NCBI RefSeq assembly: GCF_022751215.1 | Contig: NZ_JAICDG010000006.1 | Span: 124,001-188,000, forward strand | DNA: 64,000 nt | DNA from: Actinomadura terrae | GTDB taxonomy: Bacteria; Actinomycetota; Actinomycetes; Streptosporangiales; Streptosporangiaceae | Reading direction: 5' to 3' | Shown: positions 41,826 through 50,716 of the stretch, piece after piece | How positions within the stretch are numbered: the first letter of the stretch is position 1 | Layout: each line of letters starts with the position of its first letter | Position numbers and translations under genes: made by a program | Notes under the pieces: generated by a model | Told to the model about the DNA's origin: nothing | What the model saw: only the letters and a program-made list of their open reading frames with translations | The model's database searches: none

Positions 41826-42545
41826 ATGACGATCCATCTGGCCGATCCCACGGCCCCCGCAGCGGACCGCCCAGCCCGTCGTCCTCGGCGAGGACGGCGG
41901 CTCGCCGTCATGGGCGTCGGTGGCGTTCTCCTGCTCGCCGGATCGGCCTCACTGGCGGGCGCGGGCCTCCAGGCACGTTCCGGCGGCTACTTCGGGACAC
42001 CCGAGTACCGGTTCACCACGGACACGGCCGCCCTGAAGACCGACGAGATCGACGTGGGCTCGGACGGCGCCCGACCGGCCGACCCCAATCCCGACATCGG
42101 CGAGTTGGCCCGGGTACGGATCGTGGTGCGGCCGAAGGACCCGAGCATCCCCTTGTTCGTGGGCATCGGTCCCAAGGCCAAGGTCGAGGAGTACCTCCGG
42201 AACGTCGCCCACGACGAGTTCGCCTCCGCGCGCCTGGACCCGTTCAAGGCCGAGTTCCGCAGGAGCCCGGGCGCCGCCACGGCACCCGATCCGACCGTCC
42301 AGCCGTTCTGGGTCGCCACGTCGACGGGCCGGGGAACACGGACGCTGAACTGGAACAAGACCCATGGCGCATGGTCGGTCGTCCTCCTGCGCCGCGACGG
42401 ACGACCGGGGGTGGACGCCGACGCCTCCGTCGGCCTGCGCTTCGGCTTCCTCCTCCCCACCGGGCTCGGCCTGCTGCTCGCCGGGACGGCGGCGGTCGGC
42501 TACCTGGCCATCAGCCGGAGGCGGTCCGGCGCGGGACGCCCCTGA
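41826..42545 (+). CDS. Two-helix membrane protein controlled by the divergent TetR
   Basis: 239 aa. An Arg/Pro-rich cytoplasmic N-terminus leads to helix 1 (LAVMGVGGVLLLAGSASLAG, about 28-48), an extracytoplasmic domain of about 150 residues (FTTDTAALKTDEIDVGSDGA; KVEEYLRNVAHDEFASARLD) and helix 2 near the C-terminus (GFLLPTGLGLLLAGTAAVGY), ending in a basic tail. I know similar actinobacterial hypothetical proteins but no function. ATG 41826 has CAGGAGG upstream. Twin TetR operators in its promoter imply induction by a small molecule or stress. Confidence 0.8.
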   Translation: MTIHLADPTAPAADRPARRPRRGRRLAVMGVGGVLLLAGSASLAGAGLQARSGGYFGTPEYRFTTDTAALKTDEIDVGSDGARPADPNPDIGELARVRIVVRPKDPSIPLFVGIGPKAKVEEYLRNVAHDEFASARLDPFKAEFRRSPGAATAPDPTVQPFWVATSTGRGTRTLNWNKTHGAWSVVLLRRDGRPGVDADASVGLRFGFLLPTGLGLLLAGTAAVGYLAISRRRSGAGRP

Positions 42546-42589
42546 TCCATGCCGTCCGTCCTCAGGCTCGGGGGCGGGTCGAATGGGAC

Positions 42590-42765
42590 CGAGCCTGGAG
42601 GCGCGGTAACGCACGGATCACCGTGGGCAGGCACCCGCAGGACCCGCTGCTCGCGGAGCATCGGCGAGCTGGCGATGGGGAGCCCGGACTTCGTCGCGCT
42701 GTGGGGCGACCACCGCGCGTCCCCCGCGAGCTGGAGTGCCCTCAGGGGCATCGCTCCGGCGTGAC
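42590..42765 (+). pseudogene. Remnant of an XRE-family regulator (MmyB-type ligand-binding domain)
   Basis: Two plus-strand frames join into the typical C-terminal stretch of MmyB-like XRE regulators: ITVGRHPQDPLLAE in one frame, then IGELAMGSPDFVALWGDHRA in another, interrupted by a single extra C near 42648. No helix-turn-helix and no intact start remain. The 326-base gap 42546-42871 holds nothing else recognised. Confidence 0.5.
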
Positions 42766-42871
42766 CCGCCCCTGCTCGCGGCGGGGGTTCGGTGTGCGGT
42801 GGCGGCGCCGTCCGGAGCATCCCGGCTAGTATCTGGGGACCGTTCCAAAATATCCGCGCCAGGAAGGTCCC

Positions 42872-43444
42872 GTGACCACCGACCACACCTCCGCCGCCCG
42901 GCCCGAGCGCGCCGACGTGCGCCGCAACCGCGCGCGGCTCCTCGCCGCGGCGCGGGAGACGTTCCCGCGCGAGGGGGCCGACGCCTCGCTGGAGGGCATC
43001 GCGCGGCTGGCCGGCGTCGGGATCGGCACGCTCTACCGCCACTTCCCCACCCGCCGGGACCTGCTGGAGGCGCTGACCGCCGACGTCTACGACGACCTCG
43101 CCGCGCGGGCCCGCGAGCTCCAGGCCGCGGCCGAGCCCGGTGCGGCGCTCATGACGTGGCTGCGCGCGTTCATCGGCCAGGTGACCGGGTTCCGCGGCAT
43201 GGCGGCCGCCGTCCTGGTCACGCTGCGCGACGAGCGGTCCGCGCCGTCGCAGGCGTGCCGGGCGATGCGCGCCGAGGCCGAGGAGCTGTTCGCCCGCGCG
43301 CAGAAGGCGGGGGCGGTCCCCGCCGGGACCGAGTTCGGCGACGTGCTGACGCTGGCCAACGCGATCGCGATGGCCGCCGAGGAGGACCCCGGCACCGCCG
43401 ACCGCCTGCTCACCCTCGCCGCGTCGGGCATCCAGCCGCGCTGA
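42872..43444 (+). CDS. TetR-family regulator
   Basis: 190 aa with a GTG start and AGGAAGG box. The DNA-binding region reads LLAAARETFPREGADASLEG, IARLAGVGIGTLYRHFPTRR, and the C-terminal domain contains FRGMAAAVLVTLRDERSAPS, similar to the SbtR-type TetR C-terminal domain of actinomycetes. No target gene is divergent; an imperfect dyad GGACCGTTCC at 42839-42848 just upstream may be its own operator. Convergent with the PPTase gene, 9 bases apart. Confidence 0.9.
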   Translation: MTTDHTSAARPERADVRRNRARLLAAARETFPREGADASLEGIARLAGVGIGTLYRHFPTRRDLLEALTADVYDDLAARARELQAAAEPGAALMTWLRAFIGQVTGFRGMAAAVLVTLRDERSAPSQACRAMRAEAEELFARAQKAGAVPAGTEFGDVLTLANAIAMAAEEDPGTADRLLTLAASGIQPR

Positions 43445-43453
43445 GCCCCGAGG

Positions 43454-44092
43454 TCACCGCGGGACGGTGATCGCGGCGGCGACCAGGCCGTCCGCGACGG
43501 CCCAGCGGCCGGCGAACCCGGCGAAGGGCGGGTCCGGCGCGAGGATCGCGGCGGTGAACGTCCCGTCCAAGGCAAGGACGAGGCTGGCGTCCTCGAAGCC
43601 CAGCCAGCGGCGCGCCACCGGGAACCACGCCTTGTAGACGGCCTCCTTGGCGCAGAACAGCAGCCGGTCCCAGTGGACGTCCGGGGACGCGCGGCGCAGC
43701 TCGTCCAGCAGCGGGACCTCCTCCTCACGGGAGATCACGTCGAGCACGCCCTCGGGCAGCGGCCCGTGGGGCTCGGCGTCGATGCCGAGGGCGCGGACGT
43801 CGCCGGCCCTGGCGACGGCGGCGGCGCGGTAGCCGTCGCAGTGCGTCATGCTGCCGACGACGCCGTCCGGCCAGCGGGGCGCGCCCTTCTCGCCGCGCGG
43901 GATCGGGGCGGGCGCGAACCCGAGCTCGGCGAGCGCCCGGCGGGCGCACCAGCGGACCGTGGTGAACTCGCGGCGGCGCTTGTCGACGGCCCGCGCCACC
44001 TCGGGCTCCTCCTCGGGGAACAGCACCGCGCCGGGCGGGTCGTGGTAGGCGGTGGACGCGGCCACGCCCGGCGGCACGATCCGCTCGATCAC
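43454..44092 (-). CDS. 4'-phosphopantetheinyl transferase (Sfp/EntD type)
   Basis: 212 aa. The two signature motifs are VRALGIDAEPHGPL (metal-binding GIDxE) and LLFCAKEAVYKAWFP (F-x-KEAxxK). Upstream KRRREFTTVRWCARRALAEL and GSMTHCDGYRAAAVA match the EntD-like actinobacterial branch. It activates carrier proteins of polyketide or nonribosomal peptide synthases by adding phosphopantetheine; no such synthase lies in this window. GTG 44092 has AAGGAGG upstream and overlaps the metallophosphoesterase stop by 4 bases. Confidence 0.93.
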   Translation of the reverse strand: MIERIVPPGVAASTAYHDPPGAVLFPEEEPEVARAVDKRRREFTTVRWCARRALAELGFAPAPIPRGEKGAPRWPDGVVGSMTHCDGYRAAAVARAGDVRALGIDAEPHGPLPEGVLDVISREEEVPLLDELRRASPDVHWDRLLFCAKEAVYKAWFPVARRWLGFEDASLVLALDGTFTAAILAPDPPFAGFAGRWAVADGLVAAAITVPR

Positions 44093-44925
44093 GAGCCCTC
44101 CTTCTCCAGGAGAACGGGACGCAGCCCCTGCGGCGCCTCCCCGCGCTTGCGCCACTCGCGCGGGTAGCCGACGGACACCTCCACGTGGGGGACGCCCTCG
44201 CTCCAGATCGTCCGGGGGATGTGCAGGTGGCCGTACACGACGGAGACCGCGCCGAAGCGGACGTGCCAGTCGGCGGTGCGCTCGCTGCCGCACCACTGGG
44301 CGAACTCCGGGTACCACAGGACGCGGGTGGGCTCGCGGATCAGCGGCCAGTGGTTGACGAGGACCGTCCGGGTGCCGGGCGGCAGCTCCCCCAGGCGGCG
44401 CTCGCTGTAGGCGATCCGCGCGTCGCACCAGGCGTCCCGCGTGGGGTAGGGGTCGGGGTGCAGGTAGACCTCGTCGGTGCACACCACGCCCGCCTCGTGC
44501 GCGAGCTTCAGCGCCTCCTCCTTGGTGAGCACGCCGTCCGGCCGGAACGTGTAGTCGTAGAGGACGAACAGCGGCGCGATCGTCAGCGGGCCGCCCTCGC
44601 CCTCCCACACGGGGTAGGGGTCTTCAGGGGTGTGGACGCCGAGGCCGCGGCACATCTCGACGAGCCGCCGGTAGCGGGCCTCGCCGCGCAGCGCCACCGG
44701 GTCGTTCTTGGTCGTCCACAGCTCGTGGTTGCCGGGCACCCAGAGCACCTTGGCGAAGCGCCCGGCGAGGGTGCGCAGCGTCCACTCGACGTCGGCGAAG
44801 CGCTCGCCGACGTCCCCGGCCACGATCAGCCAGTCGCCGTCCGCAACCGGCGCCAGCCCCTCGACGAACGCGCGGTTGTCGGGAAATCCCACGTGCAGGT
44901 CGCTGATGCCGTACAGACCGCTCAT
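44089..44925 (-). CDS. Metallophosphoesterase (calcineurin-like)
   Basis: 278 aa. The binuclear metal site is complete: SDLHVGFP (DxH), IVAGDVGERFADVEW (GDxxE), VPGNHELW (GNHE), LVNHWPLI (H) and VYGHLHIPR (GHxH). It is probably cytoplasmic. Translationally coupled to the PPTase gene, a pair often seen together in actinomycetes; it might act on phosphopantetheine-related or other phosphoesters, but the substrate is unknown. TACGAT lies exactly 6 bases before ATG 44925, so the mRNA is probably leaderless. Confidence 0.92.
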   Translation of the reverse strand: MSGLYGISDLHVGFPDNRAFVEGLAPVADGDWLIVAGDVGERFADVEWTLRTLAGRFAKVLWVPGNHELWTTKNDPVALRGEARYRRLVEMCRGLGVHTPEDPYPVWEGEGGPLTIAPLFVLYDYTFRPDGVLTKEEALKLAHEAGVVCTDEVYLHPDPYPTRDAWCDARIAYSERRLGELPPGTRTVLVNHWPLIREPTRVLWYPEFAQWCGSERTADWHVRFGAVSVVYGHLHIPRTIWSEGVPHVEVSVGYPREWRKRGEAPQGLRPVLLEKEGS

Positions 44926-44931
44926 CCAATG

Positions 44932-44937
44932 ATCGTA
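44932..44937 (-). promoter_or_regulatory. -10 hexamer for the leaderless metallophosphoesterase-PPTase mRNA
   Basis: TACGAT on the minus strand, followed by CATTGG and the ATG at 44925. Confidence 0.45.
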
Positions 44938-45132
44938 GGCGGCGGGGACGCGGATTCGGCGCCCCGGACGCGGCGGACGCGGCGGTCCGGGCCGCCTGGC
45001 CGGACGAGGCCATCCGGGCGCGGGACCTGCGCCGCACCTCACGGCACCCGCCGCCGGGCCCGGGGTCATGTACCGGCGTGCGCGAGGGTGAGACAATTCA
45101 CGCCGGACCGGTCAGGGACGGGTGGTGGTTCG

Positions 45133-45723
45133 GTGGACGCGCCCGGGCCCGCATCGGGCCCCGCTCCCGACCGGTCGGCCCCGGACGAGGAGCGTCTGCG
45201 GGCCCGGCTGGCGGCGGGGGACGAGGCCGCGCTGGGCGAGATCTACGACGCGTACGCGGTGCTGGTGCACGGGCTCGCGCGGCGCGTGACCGGTGACCAC
45301 GAGGCCGCGCGCGACGTCACGCAGGAGGTCTTCGCCGGACTGTGGGAACGTCCGCTGGCGTTCGACCCGGCGCGCGGGTCGCTGCGCGGGTGGCTGGCGA
45401 CGCTCGCCCACCGCCGCGCCGTCGACTGGGTGCGGCGCGAGGTGCGGCGGAGCCGTCCTCCCGGGGAGGCGCCCGAACCGGCGGACGCGGGCGGCCCGGA
45501 CGAGGCGGTCCTCGCCGGGGAGCTGGCGATCGGGGTGAAGCGGTCGGTGAACGCGCTGCCGCCGCCGATGCGCGACGTCCTCGAACTCGCCTACTACCGC
45601 GGCATGACCTATCGCGAGGTGGCGGCCGCCCTCGACATCCCCGAGGGGACGGCCAAGTCCCGCATCCGCGGCGCGCTCGCGCGGGTCGGCCGGCTGCTGG
45701 AGAGCGAGGGCCTCATCCCGTGA
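45133..45723 (+). CDS. ECF RNA polymerase sigma factor
   Basis: 196 aa. Region 2 reads LGEIYDAYAVLVHGLARRVT and ARDVTQEVFAGLWERPLAFD; region 4 reads PPPMRDVLELAYYRGMTYRE and VAAALDIPEGTAKSRIRGAL. It resembles SigK/SigL-group ECF factors. No zinc-binding anti-sigma gene is adjacent in the window; the next gene is the DUF4331 protein, and the sigma factor may control that module. The GTG start at 45133 is chosen by homology; the ribosome site is weak. Confidence 0.9.
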   Translation: MDAPGPASGPAPDRSAPDEERLRARLAAGDEAALGEIYDAYAVLVHGLARRVTGDHEAARDVTQEVFAGLWERPLAFDPARGSLRGWLATLAHRRAVDWVRREVRRSRPPGEAPEPADAGGPDEAVLAGELAIGVKRSVNALPPPMRDVLELAYYRGMTYREVAAALDIPEGTAKSRIRGALARVGRLLESEGLIP

Positions 45724-45890
45724 CGGCCCGCCGTATTCCGTGACGGCCCGCGTTAGACGCGGGCGGTGGGCGGAGCGCCGGACGGGTGTCCCAATGTGGC
45801 CAGGCGGTCATCCGAAAGGCGCGCGGTTCCGAAGTGGGGTTATCAGCGGCACCAAAAGGGCGCCGCGAGACTCGCCGGAAGGACTCAGCG

Positions 45891-47393
45891 ATGTCATTAC
45901 CTCAACATCTCAGGGCCGCCGCGCTGCTCGCCGCGGGCGCGGCGCTCGCGGCGGCGGGGCTGTCCGGCCTCGGGCCGGGCGCCGCGACGGCGTCCAGCCA
46001 CCGCGAGGCGCCGCTCATCTCCGGGCAACCGCAGTACGACAACACCGACGTCTACGCGTTCGTCAGCCCGGACCGGCCCGACACCACGACGCTGGTGGCG
46101 AACTTCCTGCCGTTCGAGGAGCCGGCGGGCGGGCCCAACTTCTACAAGTTCGCCCAGGACGCGCGGTACGAGATCAACGTCGACAACGACGGCGACTCGC
46201 TGCCCGAGTTCACCTACCGGTTCAGCTTCAAGGACTCCTACCGCAACCAGAACACGTTCCTCTACAACACCGGGCCGGTGCGGAGCCTGGACGACCCGAA
46301 CCTCAACTTCCGCCAGACCTACGACCTGACGCTGATCCAGCGCAAGGACGGGAAGGTCACCGACACGCGGACGCTGGCGAGCGGCGTGCCGGTCGCGCCG
46401 TCCAACGTCGGGCGGGCGTCGATGCCCGACTACCGGACGCTGCGGCAGCAGGCGACCCGGGGGCTGCCGGACGGCGCGCGCGTGTTCGCCGGGCAGGCCG
46501 ACGACCCGTTCTTCCTCGACCTGCGCGTCTTCGACCTGCTGTACGGCGGGAACCTGAAGGAGGTCGGCAATGACACGCTGCGCGGCTACAACGTCCAGTC
46601 GGTGGCGCTCCAGATCCCGACGAAGGCGCTGGTCACTCCGGGGCGGCCCGTCGTGGGGGTGTACTCCGCGGTGCAGCGGCAGAACGCGGCGGGCGACTGG
46701 ACGCAGGTGTCGCGGCTCGGCATGCCGCTGGTGAACGAGCTGGTCGTCCCGGTGAAGGACAAGGACAGGTTCAACGCGTCCGTCCCGTGGAACGACGCGC
46801 AGTTCGCGCCGTACGTCACGAACCCCGAACTACCGCGGCTGATCGAGGGGATCTACAAGATCCCGGCGCCGCCGACGCCGCGCAACGACCTCGTGCAGGT
46901 GTTCCTGACCGGGGTGCCAAAGCTGAATCAGCCGCCGAACGTCCGTCCGGCCGAGCTGATCCGGCTCAACACCTCGATCCCGCCCGCGGCGAGCCCCAAG
47001 CGGCTCGGCGTGCTGGACGGGGACGTCGCCGGATACCCGAACGGGCGCCGTCTCACCGACGACACCGTCGACATCTCGCTCCAGGTCGTGGAGGGCGAGC
47101 TGCTCGGCCGCAAGTCCGATCTCGGCGACCGGGTCGACGCGAACGACGTGCCGCTCGACAGACCGTTCCCGTACGTGGCGCTGCCGACGTCCGGGTCCAC
47201 CGTGCAGAAGGCGCCGCGCCAGGAGACCGTGCGCAAGGCGTCCACCGGCCTCGACGCCGTGCCCGCGGCGGGCACCGAGCACACCGGCGGCGGCGCGCCG
47301 ATCGTCCCGGCCCTCGCGCTCGGCATCGGCGCGGTGTTCCTGACCGGAGGCGGCACTCTGTGGTTCCGGCGCCGCCGGGGCCCCGTCCGCTGA
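45891..47393 (+). CDS. Secreted, membrane-anchored DUF4331 protein
   Basis: 500 aa. Signal peptide at 1-35 (LRAAALLAAGAALAAAGLSG). The mature protein opens with SSHREAPLISGQPQYDNTDV, the hallmark of DUF4331, and continues FVSPDRPDTTTLVANFLPFE, YEINVDNDGDSLPEFTYRFS. A C-terminal membrane helix (PIVPALALGIGAVFLTGGGT) and RRRR anchor close it, so it is held on the outside of the membrane. ATG 45891 has GGAAGGA upstream. Function unknown; the module sigma factor - DUF4331 - TPR - NicO suggests a role in metal handling. Confidence 0.9.
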   Translation: MSLPQHLRAAALLAAGAALAAAGLSGLGPGAATASSHREAPLISGQPQYDNTDVYAFVSPDRPDTTTLVANFLPFEEPAGGPNFYKFAQDARYEINVDNDGDSLPEFTYRFSFKDSYRNQNTFLYNTGPVRSLDDPNLNFRQTYDLTLIQRKDGKVTDTRTLASGVPVAPSNVGRASMPDYRTLRQQATRGLPDGARVFAGQADDPFFLDLRVFDLLYGGNLKEVGNDTLRGYNVQSVALQIPTKALVTPGRPVVGVYSAVQRQNAAGDWTQVSRLGMPLVNELVVPVKDKDRFNASVPWNDAQFAPYVTNPELPRLIEGIYKIPAPPTPRNDLVQVFLTGVPKLNQPPNVRPAELIRLNTSIPPAASPKRLGVLDGDVAGYPNGRRLTDDTVDISLQVVEGELLGRKSDLGDRVDANDVPLDRPFPYVALPTSGSTVQKAPRQETVRKASTGLDAVPAAGTEHTGGGAPIVPALALGIGAVFLTGGGTLWFRRRRGPVR

Positions 47394-47404
47394 GACCAGT
47401 TCCA

Positions 47405-47435
47405 GGCCCGGCCGCTCCCCCGCGCCGGCCGGGCC
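47405..47435 (+). terminator. Hairpin between the DUF4331 and TPR genes
   Basis: GGCCCGGCCG (47405-47414) pairs with CGGCCGGGCC (47426-47435), 10 bases perfect, 11-base loop. No T-tract. It may attenuate or process the message rather than end it, since the downstream genes appear to depend on the same promoter. Confidence 0.5.
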
Positions 47436-47458
47436 CCGGGCCTTGCGAAGGAACTCTC

Positions 47459-48784
47459 ATGGCATCTGTACTCTTGCGGCGCCTGCTGCCGGCGGGGCTG
47501 GTGGCGGCGCTGGTCGCGGGCCTCACCCTGGCCGCGACGATCCGGCTCCGGGGCCCGGCCCCCGCGCCGGACGCCCGGTCCGGGCCGGTCGCGGCCGAGG
47601 CGCCCGCCGCGACGCTCGGCGGCTCGATCGACCGGCTCCGGCGGCACCTGCGCGACCAGCCGCGCGACGCGTCCGGCTGGGCGGCGCTCGGGCTGGGCTA
47701 CGTGGAGCGGGCGCGGGTCACCGCCGACCCGTCCCTCTACCCGAAGGCGTCGGACGCCCTGGACCGCTCGCTGCGGCTGCGCCCGGACGGCAACGACGCC
47801 GCGCACGCGGGACGCGCCGCGCTCGCCGCCGCGCGGCACGACTTCCGGACGGCGCTGGCCGAGGCCGACCGCGCCCTGGCCGTCAACCCCTACGGGGCTC
47901 GCGCGCTGGCAGTACGGGTGGACGCGCTGGTGGAGCTCGGCCGCTACCCGGACGCGTTGAAGGCCGCCGAGCACGCCGACGCCACCGCGCCCGGCATCCC
48001 CGTGTTCGCCCGGCTCGCCTACGTCCGCGAACTCCACGGCCGGACGGACGAGGCGCGGCGCGTGCTGCGGCTCGCGGCGTCCTCGGCCACCGACCGGGGC
48101 GACATCGCCTACGTCCGGACGCAGCTCGGCGACCTCGCCTGGAACGGTGGGGACACGCGCGCCGCCGGACGCGAGTTCGCCGCCGCGCTCCAGGCCGACC
48201 CCGCCGACCTCGGCGCGCTGGACGGGCGGGCCCGGGTGGGGGCGGCGACCGGCGACCTCGCCGGGGCGGCGCGCGACCAGGAAGCCCTGGTCGCCCGCTC
48301 CCCGCTGCCCGGACGGCTGACCTGGCTCGGCGAGCTACGCGAGGCCGCGGGACGCCGGGACGAGGCCGCCCCGCAGTACGCGGCCGCCTCGGCGTGGGGC
48401 GCGCTCGCCTGGGCGAACGGGGTCACGCCCGACCTGGAGACGGCGCTGTTCGAGGCCGACCACGGCGAACCGGCGAAGGCGCTGCGCGCGGCGCGGGCCG
48501 AGTGGGCGCGCCGCCACAGCGTCCACGTCGCCGACGCCCTCGCCTGGGCGCTGCACGCCAACGGGCGCGACGCCGAGGCCGTCGGCTACGCCCGGCAGGC
48601 CGCCGCGACCGGGTACCGCAACGCCACGTTCCTCTACCACCGGGGAATGATCGAGCGGTCTCTCGGGCAGCGGGCGGCGGCGCGCCGCGACCTGGGGGCG
48701 GCGCTGCGGCTCAACCCGTCCTTCTCGCCGCTGCACGCGCCCCGCGCCCGCGCCGCGCTCGCCTCCCTCGGCGGCGCCTCGTGA
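47459..48784 (+). CDS. Membrane-anchored TPR protein of the DUF4331-NicO module
   Basis: 441 aa with a GAAGGA ribosome site. One N-terminal helix (LLPAGLVAALVAGLTLAATI) anchors it, followed by tetratricopeptide repeats such as DASGWAALGLGYVERARVTA, DFRTALAEADRALAVNPYGA, GDTRAAGREFAAALQADPAD and AAARRDLGAALRLNPSFSPL. The repeats probably bind a partner on the outer face of the membrane. The stop overlaps the NicO start by GTGA, so it is coupled to the transporter. Unrelated to the TPR adaptors of the CHAT island, which have a different repeat type. Confidence 0.88.
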   Translation: MASVLLRRLLPAGLVAALVAGLTLAATIRLRGPAPAPDARSGPVAAEAPAATLGGSIDRLRRHLRDQPRDASGWAALGLGYVERARVTADPSLYPKASDALDRSLRLRPDGNDAAHAGRAALAAARHDFRTALAEADRALAVNPYGARALAVRVDALVELGRYPDALKAAEHADATAPGIPVFARLAYVRELHGRTDEARRVLRLAASSATDRGDIAYVRTQLGDLAWNGGDTRAAGREFAAALQADPADLGALDGRARVGAATGDLAGAARDQEALVARSPLPGRLTWLGELREAAGRRDEAAPQYAAASAWGALAWANGVTPDLETALFEADHGEPAKALRAARAEWARRHSVHVADALAWALHANGRDAEAVGYARQAAATGYRNATFLYHRGMIERSLGQRAAARRDLGAALRLNPSFSPLHAPRARAALASLGGAS

Positions 48785-50151
48785 TCGCGCTCGTCCTCGC
48801 GGCCGGGCTCGCCGCGCCGACCGGGCTCGCCGCGCCGGCGGGGCATCCGCTCGGAAACTTCTCCGTCAACCGCTACGACGGGCTGGTCGTCGCGCCGCAC
48901 GAGCTGCGGATCGACCACGTCCAGGATCTGGCGGAGATCCCGGCGGCGCAGGTCCTGCACGGGGGCACGGACCTGCGCCGCTGGTCCCGGCGTGAATGCG
49001 CGCGTTCGGCCGCGGCGTTCCAGATCACCGAGGACGGACGGCCGGTCGCGGCGGTGGTCCGCACTGCGTCGGCGTCCGCGCGGCCCGGGCAGGCGGGGCT
49101 GCGGACTCTGCGGCTGGAGTGCGCGCTCAGCGCGCCGTTCGGCGGCAGCAGGCTCGGGTTCCGCGACACCGGCGACGGGGGCCGCCCCGGCTGGCGCGAG
49201 GTGACGGCCGTGGGCGACCGCATGACGCTGACCTCGTCCGACGTGCCGCGCGAGTCACCGACCTCGCGGCTCACCCGCTACCCGCGCGATCCGCTCGCGT
49301 CGCCGTCGGACCGCAGCGCGGCGACGGCCGAGGTGCGTCCGGGCGGCCCGCCGCTGTCCGCGCCCGCGCCCATCGGGCCGGGGACCTCCGGACGCGGCGC
49401 CGACCCGCTCACCCGCGCCTTCACCGGCCTGGTCGCGCGCCGCCACCTCACCCCGGGCTTCGCGGTGTTCGCGCTGCTCGCGGCCGTGGTCCTCGGGGCG
49501 GCGCACGCCCTGGCGCCGGGCCATGGCAAGACGATCATGGCGGCGCAGGCCGCCGGGCGGGGCCGCCGGTCCCGCCGGGACGTGCTGGCGCTGGGGCTCA
49601 CGGTCACGGTCACGCACACCGCCGGGGTCCTCGCGCTGGGCCTGCTCGCGGCGACCGGCGCGTCCCTCGGGGCGCCGCAGCTGCTGCCGTGGCTCGGCGC
49701 CGGGGCGGGCGTCCTGGTCGCGCTGGCCGGTGTCTCGCTCCTGCGGCGCGCCCTGCGCCGCCCGCACCACCACGGCCACGGCCACGGTCATGGGCACGGT
49801 CACGGCCATGGGCATGGACATGGGCACGAGGGGGGAAGGCGGGGGATGGTGCTGGTGGGGTTCGCCGGTGGGCTGATGCCCAGCCCTTCCGCCGTCGTCG
49901 TGCTGCTCGGCGCGCACGCGCTGGGGCACGCCTGGTTCGGGGTGCTGCTCGTCCTCGCCTACGGGGCGGGGCTGGCGCTCATGCTGGTGGCGGTCGGGAT
50001 GCTGGTCACCGGGACGGGACGGCTGCTGGCGCGGACGCTGCCGTCGCTGCGGCCGCTCCTCGCGCCGCGCCTGCTGCCGGTCGTGACGGCGGCGCTGGTC
50101 GTCCTGCTGGGGGTGGGGCTGACAGCGCGAAGCCTGGCGCCACTGGTGTGA
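48781..50151 (+). CDS. NicO-family nickel/cobalt transporter with signal-bearing extracytoplasmic domain
   Basis: 456 aa. The N-terminal 220 residues form an exported domain (LVLAAGLAAPTGLAAPAGHP, then GNFSVNRYDGLVVAPHELRI). About six membrane helices follow with the NicO/RcnA motif AAHALAPGHGKTIMAAQAAG and TVTHTAGVLALGLLA. Between helices lies a His-rich loop: HHHGHG and then repeated HG units up to HGHEGG (about residues 337-358), a likely metal-binding loop. It should move Ni2+ or Co2+ across the membrane. GTGA-coupled to the TPR gene. Confidence 0.9.
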   Translation: MIALVLAAGLAAPTGLAAPAGHPLGNFSVNRYDGLVVAPHELRIDHVQDLAEIPAAQVLHGGTDLRRWSRRECARSAAAFQITEDGRPVAAVVRTASASARPGQAGLRTLRLECALSAPFGGSRLGFRDTGDGGRPGWREVTAVGDRMTLTSSDVPRESPTSRLTRYPRDPLASPSDRSAATAEVRPGGPPLSAPAPIGPGTSGRGADPLTRAFTGLVARRHLTPGFAVFALLAAVVLGAAHALAPGHGKTIMAAQAAGRGRRSRRDVLALGLTVTVTHTAGVLALGLLAATGASLGAPQLLPWLGAGAGVLVALAGVSLLRRALRRPHHHGHGHGHGHGHGHGHGHGHEGGRRGMVLVGFAGGLMPSPSAVVVLLGAHALGHAWFGVLLVLAYGAGLALMLVAVGMLVTGTGRLLARTLPSLRPLLAPRLLPVVTAALVVLLGVGLTARSLAPLV

Positions 50152-50159
50152 CGCCAGGC
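50132..50159. terminator. Hairpin across the NicO stop, between convergent genes
   Basis: GCCTGGCG (50132-50139) and CGCCAGGC (50152-50159) form a perfect 8-base stem around the stop codon, with a 12-base loop. Confidence 0.5.
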
Positions 50160-50170
50160 CCGCCCGCGGA

Positions 50171-50674
50171 TCACGCGCCCTTCCCCCAGACGTAGGCCCC
50201 GGCGCCCATCAGCAGGACGCTCGCCCAGCTGAACACGGCGCGGACGGTGTTCCAGGCCGTCCAGCGCCCGGAGTAGTCCGACCAGATCTTCGCGGCCTCG
50301 TGCGTCCCGGACGGGATCTTGACGGCGTCCAGGTCGTTGTTCATCGGAATGTTCACCGCGAAGCTCGGCACCAGCGCGCCGACGACGTACACGGCGGCGG
50401 CCGCGAAGAACAGGATCGCCGCCGACTTCTGGCCGAGCGACATCAGCAGGACCCCCGCGACGACCGCGAGGACCGGCAGGAGCATGAACGCCCCGACGAA
50501 CAGCGGGTTCTGGATCTTCTGGTTGATCGTCTGCATCGCGTTGATCGCCGAGGACGGCTTCGCGGCGTTCAGGCCCGGCATCACTCCGCAGGAGAAGACG
50601 AAGAACGCGCCGGCCATCCCCGAGGCCATCAGGATCGACAGGGCCGCCGAGGCCGCCGTGAGAGAGAATTTCAT
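50171..50674 (-). CDS. DUF1772 (anthrone oxygenase-like) membrane protein
   Basis: 167 aa with four hydrophobic helices: AALSILMASGMAGAFFVFSC, VGAFMLLPVLAVVAGVLLMS, AILFFAAAAVYVVGALVPSF, and a C-terminal VRAVFSWASVLLMGAGAYVW. The motif AINAMQTINQKIQNPLFVGA and NIPMNNDLDA are the conserved DUF1772 residues. Some members are named anthrone oxygenases, but the family is mostly uncharacterised. GGAG lies 5 bases before ATG 50674. It follows the NmrA gene in one operon. Confidence 0.88.
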   Translation of the reverse strand: MKFSLTAASAALSILMASGMAGAFFVFSCGVMPGLNAAKPSSAINAMQTINQKIQNPLFVGAFMLLPVLAVVAGVLLMSLGQKSAAILFFAAAAVYVVGALVPSFAVNIPMNNDLDAVKIPSGTHEAAKIWSDYSGRWTAWNTVRAVFSWASVLLMGAGAYVWGKGA

Positions 50675-50716
50675 GATTGCTCCGTTAGTCCGTTTCGGTG
50701 GTTCAGGTCCGGTGGT

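Noticed and set aside
49780..49835. CACGGC/CATGGG repeat array, considered as a tandem DNA repeat or regulatory array
   Set aside because: It is explained by the His-Gly metal-binding loop of the NicO transporter.
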